NCBI RefSeq assembly: GCF_014698835.1
Contig: NZ_JACJTU010000062.1
Span: forward strand, 1 to 36,773
Reading direction: 5' to 3'
Origin: Nostoc paludosum FACHB-159
GTDB lineage: Bacteria > Cyanobacteriota > Cyanobacteriia > Cyanobacteriales > Nostocaceae
Length of the DNA: 36,773 nt
Part shown: piece by piece, positions 33,238 through 36,773 of the stretch
How positions within the stretch are numbered: the first letter of the stretch is position 1
How the letters are laid out: each line of letters begins with the position of its first letter
Translations under genes and position numbers: made by a program
The notes under the pieces: generated by a model
Told to the model about the DNA's origin: nothing
Databases searched by the model: none
What the model saw: only the letters and a program-made list of their open reading frames with translations

Positions 33238-33657
33238 ATGGATATCACTGAGGTCTCAAAGGCTTGTGGGTTGCCCACCTCAACACTACGATTTTATGAG
33301 GAAAAAGGACTGATCCAGTCGAATGGCAGAAATGGTTTACGGAGGCTTTTTGATGCCAACGTCCTAGAACGGCTCGCTTTGATTTCCTTGGGGCGTAGTG
33401 CTGGTTTCTCGCTGGATGAGATTCGTGAAATGTTTACGCCTACAGGGCTTGAAATCAATAGAACGCTGCTCTTAGCCAAGGCAGATGAGTTGGACAAAAA
33501 AATTAAAGAACTGACCGCGATGCGCGATGGACTCCGGCACGCAGCAGCCTGCACTGCGCCTAACCATTTTGAATGTCCAAAATTTCTGCGCCTCCTGCGT
33601 GTTGCTGGTAAAAATCGTGTTAGGCAACCCAATAAATTGAAGGACAACAAGCTTTAA
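33238..33657 (+). CDS. MerR-family transcriptional regulator
   Basis: A 139-aa regulator. The N-terminal winged-helix DNA-binding domain is standard: MDITEVSKACGLPTSTLRFYEEKGLI, then NGLRRLFDANVLERLALISLGRSAGFSLDEI. A long dimerisation helix follows (about 77-105, LLLAKADELDKKIKELTAMRDGLRHA). The effector end has two cysteines spaced by eight residues (CTAPNHFEC), suitable for binding a thiophilic ligand or sensing redox. The tail is basic (KNRVRQPNKLKDNK). It starts at ATG 33238 with no clear ribosome-binding site, divergent from tpm and facing the MerR-type operator. It would bend and activate that promoter on sensing its ligand; the ligand cannot be read from sequence. Confidence 0.92.
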   Translation: MDITEVSKACGLPTSTLRFYEEKGLIQSNGRNGLRRLFDANVLERLALISLGRSAGFSLDEIREMFTPTGLEINRTLLLAKADELDKKIKELTAMRDGLRHAAACTAPNHFECPKFLRLLRVAGKNRVRQPNKLKDNKL

Positions 33658-33745
33658 GCGAAGAGTTCAGAAAAAGTCAGGCAAACGATATTAAATGCTT
33701 TTAGCTCTGTACAGGGTAATTCTCCGCGATCGAACACCGCCAGAC

Positions 33746-33910
33746 CAGCAATTCTCATTTTGAAATCTATTTTTCATGGACAGATTTTTAAAAAGAAAGT
33801 CTATCTCCAGCATCGGATGATAAATGTCTGTCAGAAAATGATGCTTCGACACAAGCTCTCTATTGAAATCAGAGAATTTTGTCTGATTTTTTTCAAAATG
33901 AGAATTGCTG
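33746..33910. mobile_element. MITE-like element with 20-bp terminal inverted repeats
   Basis: CAGCAATTCTCATTTTGAAA (33746-33765) is the exact reverse complement of the right end (33891-33910). The 165-bp element encodes no transposase. The flanks (GCCAGAC and CCCATTT) show no obvious target duplication, so it may be old or the ends may extend a little. It probably was mobilised by an insertion sequence with matching ends, which is not in the window. Confidence 0.65.
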
Positions 33911-34247
33911 CCCATTTTGTCAGCCTCCAAGGGCGACTTCTCTTGCTTTTATTGTTAAATGATATTTCCAAATTAGACATGGTTAAAGCATTTTCTCCTT
34001 CTTACTGTCTGATTTTCCCTGTTATTCATTTAATATTCGAGAATCTGACTCGACGCAAATCAGTCTAAATCCTGTACTCGAAGGACACATCCTACAGTTG
34101 GGTAGCCTAGTTGGGTGACTCCAAGCGAGATGAGCGAGAATAGAAAAGGCATTGAGTTAGGTCGATAAGATGCCAGAAAATTTTGTATTGATCCCCCCTC
34201 GTCGCTACAATCACCTGTATATGGGATTTCATTACATCTTCTTCTTA

Positions 34248-34265
34248 GCGGATAACGTTATCCGC
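34248..34265. promoter_or_regulatory. parS-like palindrome upstream of parA
   Basis: GCGGATAACGTTATCCGC, a perfect 18-bp palindrome ending 48 nt before the parA start. The same sequence occurs twice more in the parB gene. It is a candidate ParB-binding centromere or operator. Confidence 0.7.
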
Positions 34266-34313
34266 CAAATCTGACTCATCCCCAAATAACAAAGAAATTC
34301 TCAACCAACTATC

Positions 34314-35093
34314 GTGACTAAAACTCGCATCATTACGTTATTCAACCAGTCAGGGGGCGTTGCCAAAACAACTTTGACCCACAATCTGGGCTACCATCTC
34401 GCAGCCAACAAGCATCGCGTTCTACTCGTGGACATGGACCCACAGGCATCTTTAACCAACTTCTTGGGTGTAGACCCTGAAGAACTAGAAAAAACTGTCT
34501 ATAACGCGATAATTGATGAAGAACCATTATTTGTCTACCCTGAAAAAATCCAGGGTATGGCACTGGCACCCACCAATATCAATTTAAGTGCCGCCGAACT
34601 CCTCCTACCAGCTGCCACCGCACGCGAATATCGCCTCCATGAAGCCCTTGCCCCCATCCGCGATGATTACGATTTTATCCTCATTGATTGTCCCCCGTCG
34701 CTTGGCATTTTAAGTATCCTCAGCCTAACTGCTGCTACTCATATTCTCGTACCTATTCAGTGTCAATTTAAATCTTTCCTGGGTACAGACCTACTACTTG
34801 ATACTGTCGCCAGGGTTAAGAAAAAGCTCAACAAAGGACTACAAATTGCTGGGTTTATTCCCACAATGCTCGATAGCCGCACCGCACAAGAAACCCGCAC
34901 TCTCCAAGCTGTGGAAGAACAACTTTCCCAAATTGGTACGATATATCCTCCTATCCCCAAATCTATCGCCTTTGCGGATGCCTCCGAGCGCAGAATGCCG
35001 TTGGGAATGTATGATAAGAAACACCCCGCAGTCAAAATCCTAAATAAGATTGCCAAAGAGTTAGACAAATTAAAAGTGGAGTCGTCGGGCTAA
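34314..35093 (+). CDS. parA: ParA-family partition ATPase
   Basis: A 259-aa deviant-Walker ATPase that moves plasmid copies to the cell halves. P-loop QSGGVAKTT (12-20) has the ParA pattern xxGGVxKTT with the signature Lys replaced by Gln-Ser (usually KGG), A' box VDMDPQASLT (39-48), Walker B FILIDCPP (about 120-127). There is no N-terminal HTH domain, so it is a short ParA. Start is GTG 34314 with no ribosome-binding site; the two last codons before it include a CAACTATC leader. parB begins 35 nt after its stop, behind an AGGAGG site. The upstream parS-like palindrome could mediate autoregulation and segregation. Confidence 0.94.
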   Translation: MTKTRIITLFNQSGGVAKTTLTHNLGYHLAANKHRVLLVDMDPQASLTNFLGVDPEELEKTVYNAIIDEEPLFVYPEKIQGMALAPTNINLSAAELLLPAATAREYRLHEALAPIRDDYDFILIDCPPSLGILSILSLTAATHILVPIQCQFKSFLGTDLLLDTVARVKKKLNKGLQIAGFIPTMLDSRTAQETRTLQAVEEQLSQIGTIYPPIPKSIAFADASERRMPLGMYDKKHPAVKILNKIAKELDKLKVESSG

Positions 35094-35127
35094 ACCCACA
35101 GGTCTGCCACACTTACTAGGAGGTTCT

Positions 35128-36174
35128 GTGAGTAAAAAAGACGCAGCGTACACCGCAAAACTCAAACACGCTAACCCAATAGATTTAATGTTTGGCGGTA
35201 GCGAAGATGAACCCGCAACGCCATCTAACAAATCAACCAACACGATTCTCATCCAGGAAATTAAATTACCGCCCACCCAACCCAGGCGTTATTTCGACCC
35301 CAAAAAGTTGGAAGAACTTTCGCTATCTATTAAAGAGCTAGGCATCCTCGAACCATTAATCGTGCGCCCTCGGCCAGATGGAAGTTATGAACTCATTGCG
35401 GGCGAACGTCGTTTCAAAGCAGCTATTATGGCTGGGTTGGAGTTCGTGCCTGTCGTCATCAAGGAAATGGACGACGACACGGTTAAGCAGGTGCAATTAA
35501 TTGAAAACCTCCAGCGTGAAGATTTGAATGCGTATGAGGAAACAATCGGAATTTTGGAGTTACTGGCACTGCGCCTCAATTCAACCCAGGATGAGGTAAT
35601 CAGCCTGCTCAACCGTATGTCCAAGGCTAATCGCCAACAAGCGGATAACGTTATCCGCCAACAAGAAAAGAAGGAAGGAGAGAACGCGGATAATGTTATC
35701 CGCCAAAACAGAAATAAAAAAGCGGATAACCTAATCGCAAGAGAAGATATTGCCATAATCGAGGGCGTATTTTCTTCTGTTGGCAGGCTTTCAGCCGAAT
35801 CCTTCCGTACTAATCGCCTGCCATTACTCAATCTCCCTGAAGATATTAAAGAGGCACTGCAAAAGGGGTCAATTGAGTACACCAAAGCGCGTGCGATCGC
35901 CAAAGTGAAGGAGGATGTAAAACGCGCTCCTTTACTGCAAGCAGCAATCAAAGAGAATTTATCACTTACAGAAATCCAACAGAGGATAGGAGATATCTTA
36001 GCTCAGGAGAAAGCAGACACTACCCCATCGCTTAAAACCCAGTACAAGGAATTAAGCAAACAACTTGGGTCATCCAAAGTCTGGGATAACCCAAAGAAAA
36101 AGAAAGCGTTGGAAAAATTGCTCAATCAAATCAAAGTACTTTTGGATGCAGAACAAGCCATTACAAAAACTTAA
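35128..36174 (+). CDS. parB: ParB-family partition protein with embedded parS repeats
   Basis: A 348-aa ParB. GTG 35128 with AGGAGG 4 nt upstream. The CTPase domain (about 38-150) shows the family boxes: LPPTQPRRYFD, LIAGERRFKAA (89-99, the C2-like GxRR box) and IENLQREDLNAYEE (125-138). A helical segment RLNSTQDEVISLLNRM follows. The linker 170-207 contains ADNVIR twice (172-177 and 187-192) and ADNLIA (199-204); the DNA of these repeats is the parS-like palindrome. The downstream helical part (IIEGVFSSVGRLSAESFRTNRLPLLNLPEDIKEALQKGSIEYTKARAIA) carries the likely DNA-contact helices, and a charged C-terminus (about 290-348) may dimerise. Partner of the ParA above. Confidence 0.93.
   Translation: MSKKDAAYTAKLKHANPIDLMFGGSEDEPATPSNKSTNTILIQEIKLPPTQPRRYFDPKKLEELSLSIKELGILEPLIVRPRPDGSYELIAGERRFKAAIMAGLEFVPVVIKEMDDDTVKQVQLIENLQREDLNAYEETIGILELLALRLNSTQDEVISLLNRMSKANRQQADNVIRQQEKKEGENADNVIRQNRNKKADNLIAREDIAIIEGVFSSVGRLSAESFRTNRLPLLNLPEDIKEALQKGSIEYTKARAIAKVKEDVKRAPLLQAAIKENLSLTEIQQRIGDILAQEKADTTPSLKTQYKELSKQLGSSKVWDNPKKKKALEKLLNQIKVLLDAEQAITKT
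35641..35738 (+). repeat. parS-like palindromes inside the parB reading frame
   Basis: Three copies: 35641-35658 GCGGATAACGTTATCCGC (perfect), 35686-35703 with one change (T for C at position 9), and 35722-35738, right half decayed. Spacing between starts is 45 and 36 bp, both multiples of three, so the frame is kept. The first two are followed by CAA, as is the copy upstream of parA (GCGGATAACGTTATCCGC then CAA). Confidence 0.9.
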
Positions 36175-36462
36175 ATTTCCGACTTCCATAACTTGTAGTC
36201 TTGTCATCTGTATGACAAAGTTCGATTAAGGCAGGAGTAAGTCATACCCATCAAAGTTAATAAATTCTGCGAGTTCGCCTTCGGCATAATCATCTGTACG
36301 CTCACTGCAAGCATTTGGTTTGAGTGTGATGGGCTTACGTCCCGCCGTAGGTAATCGCGCAACCGTTTTGAGAGGTAGTAGCTAGATGTAGCGAACTGGG
36401 TATTCTGTAGATGTTATCGTCACAATCTGGCATGATCGCTAATAAAATCAACAGAATCATTT
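36175..36462. other. Intergenic region after parB
   Basis: 288 nt. TTGTCAT (36201-36207) and ATGACAA (36212-36218) form a 7-bp hairpin with a 4-nt loop just beyond parB, without a T-run; it may be a weak terminator. A short dispersed-repeat piece (GGCTTACGTCCCGCCGTAGG) is at about 36328-36347. No gene was seen. Confidence 0.5.
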
Positions 36463-36687
36463 ATGAGTGAAGAACTGAAGCGATTAATGCTGCGAATTTT
36501 AATTGTCGAAGATGACCCAATGATGAGGATTGGCTTAAAACATACACTCTCTACTTATCCTCAGCTTGAGATTGTGGATATAGCAGAGGATGGATATTTA
36601 GGTGTAGAGGCAGCGATCGCACTCCAGCCTGATGTAGTGGTGATGGATGTGGGAATGCCGCATATGTGTAACGACCTGCAATACTAA
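36463..36687 (+). pseudogene. Response-regulator receiver domain, truncated
   Basis: From ATG 36463 the frame reads a standard CheY-like receiver start: LRILIVEDDPMMRIGLKHTLSTYPQLEIVDIAEDGYLGVEAAIALQPDVVVMDVGMPH. Acidic pocket ED (about 16-17) and phosphoacceptor D in VVMDVGMP are present. After PH the frame runs into unrelated codons (MCNDLQY) and stops at 36687, so only the first 65 of about 120 receiver residues and no output domain remain. The break coincides with TGTGTAAC, the start of a repeated-motif region at 36665. It appears to be disrupted by an inserted element. A start at ATG 36487 (MLRIL) is equally possible. Confidence 0.8.
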
Positions 36688-36773
36688 TCGCTCAAACCTG
36701 CAATCAAGAGATTTTCAAACCAGGATTAACTGCAACTATAATTACGCTTCAGCCAGGATTAATTGCAACTGAA
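36665..36773. mobile_element. Possible transposon end (Tn7/Mu-like), runs off the window
   Basis: Starting TGTGTAACGACC, this stretch contains four related motifs: CCTGCAAT at 36675 and 36697, ACTGCAAC at 36729 and ATTGCAAC at 36762, plus a 17-nt near-repeat CAGGATTAA(C/T)TGCAACT at 36721-36737 and 36755-36771. A 5'-TGT end with several spaced copies of a short motif is what a Tn7/Mu/Tn5053-type element looks like, as the motifs are transposase binding sites. Only the first 109 nt are visible. Confidence 0.4.

Larger units (their letters stand above)
33658..34313. other. Intergenic region with MITE-like element and parS site
   Basis: 650 nt between the MerR gene and parA. A 165-bp segment with 20-bp perfect terminal inverted repeats (33746-33910) is the main structure. 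The remaining stretch (33911-34247) is AT-rich with no recognisable gene; the open frames at 33760-34068 (plus) and 33691-33930 (minus) overlap the inverted-repeat element and look accidental. The parS-like palindrome at 34248-34265 lies 48 nt before parA. Confidence 0.6.

Noticed and set aside
33760..34068. Open frames across the MITE-like element (plus 33760-34068, minus 33691-33930)
   Set aside because: They cover the 20-bp inverted repeats, and their translations resemble no transposase or other family I know.
1..36773. CRISPR array, tRNA or rRNA genes
   Set aside because: No regularly spaced repeat-spacer pattern and no cloverleaf or rRNA-like sequence was recognised by eye.

Overview
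This 36.8 kb window looks like part of a plasmid, or plasmid-derived DNA, from a filamentous heterocyst-forming cyanobacterium (Nostoc/Anabaena/Calothrix type). Supporting signs are many HIP1 sites (GCGATCGC), small dispersed palindromic repeats of the Nostoc kind, cyanobacterial families (DUF4058, DUF4351-like, HU variant, PAS/GAF kinases), and a complete set of plasmid functions: ParA/ParB, a mobilisation pair, a primase-like replication protein, an HTH protein beside iteron-like repeats, a toxin-antitoxin-like pair and a tyrosine recombinase. No rRNA, tRNA or CRISPR array was seen. All calls come from reading the sequence; no database search was run.

Layout. 1-7.7 kb is a decaying accessory region: the 3' part of a MacB-type ABC transporter, a secreted protein with an internal tandem duplication, a broken DUF1349-like gene, a PAS/GAF histidine kinase carrying a 24-bp in-frame repeat insertion, and a beta-lactamase-family gene fused head-to-head with an SH3-type secreted protein at a HIP1 site. 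7.7-10.4 kb is the mobilisation module: a candidate oriT hairpin, then a MobC-like protein and a relaxase with overlapping GTGA stop/start. 10.7-13.7 kb holds a nucleotidyltransferase-like/HTH pair, a DUF4058 protein and two unknowns. 13.7-18.9 kb is the probable replication region: an AEP primase-like protein, 930 nt of structured non-coding DNA with 22-bp direct repeats, an HTH candidate initiator, and a 52-aa gene coupled to it. 19.3-27.4 kb carries HU, unknowns, a DUF4351-like protein with a duplicated tail, Hsp20 and a 1414-aa SNF2 helicase. 27.4-30.5 kb has dispersed repeats, a frameshifted plasmid-type protein, a tyrosine recombinase and an alpha/beta hydrolase that lost its C-terminus. 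30.6-33.7 kb is a metal/metalloid or sulfur-stress island: a 54-aa Cys-rich metallothionein-like gene, an alcohol dehydrogenase remnant, and a TauE/SafE exporter plus thiopurine methyltransferase operon divergent from a MerR regulator with a textbook MerR operator. 34.2-36.2 kb is the partition locus. The window ends in a response regulator truncated by what may be the end of a Tn7/Mu-like transposon.

The most striking observation is the partition locus. A perfect 18-bp palindrome, GCGGATAACGTTATCCGC, lies just upstream of parA and recurs inside the parB reading frame (one exact, one near-exact and one decayed copy), where it encodes a repeated ADNVIR peptide in the linker between the CTPase domain and the downstream helical domain. 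ParB therefore appears to carry its own candidate centromere/operator in its coding sequence. Other notable points are the unlisted metallothionein-like gene, the MerR promoter geometry, the iteron/structured-RNA region beside the replication genes, and the transposon end at the right edge.
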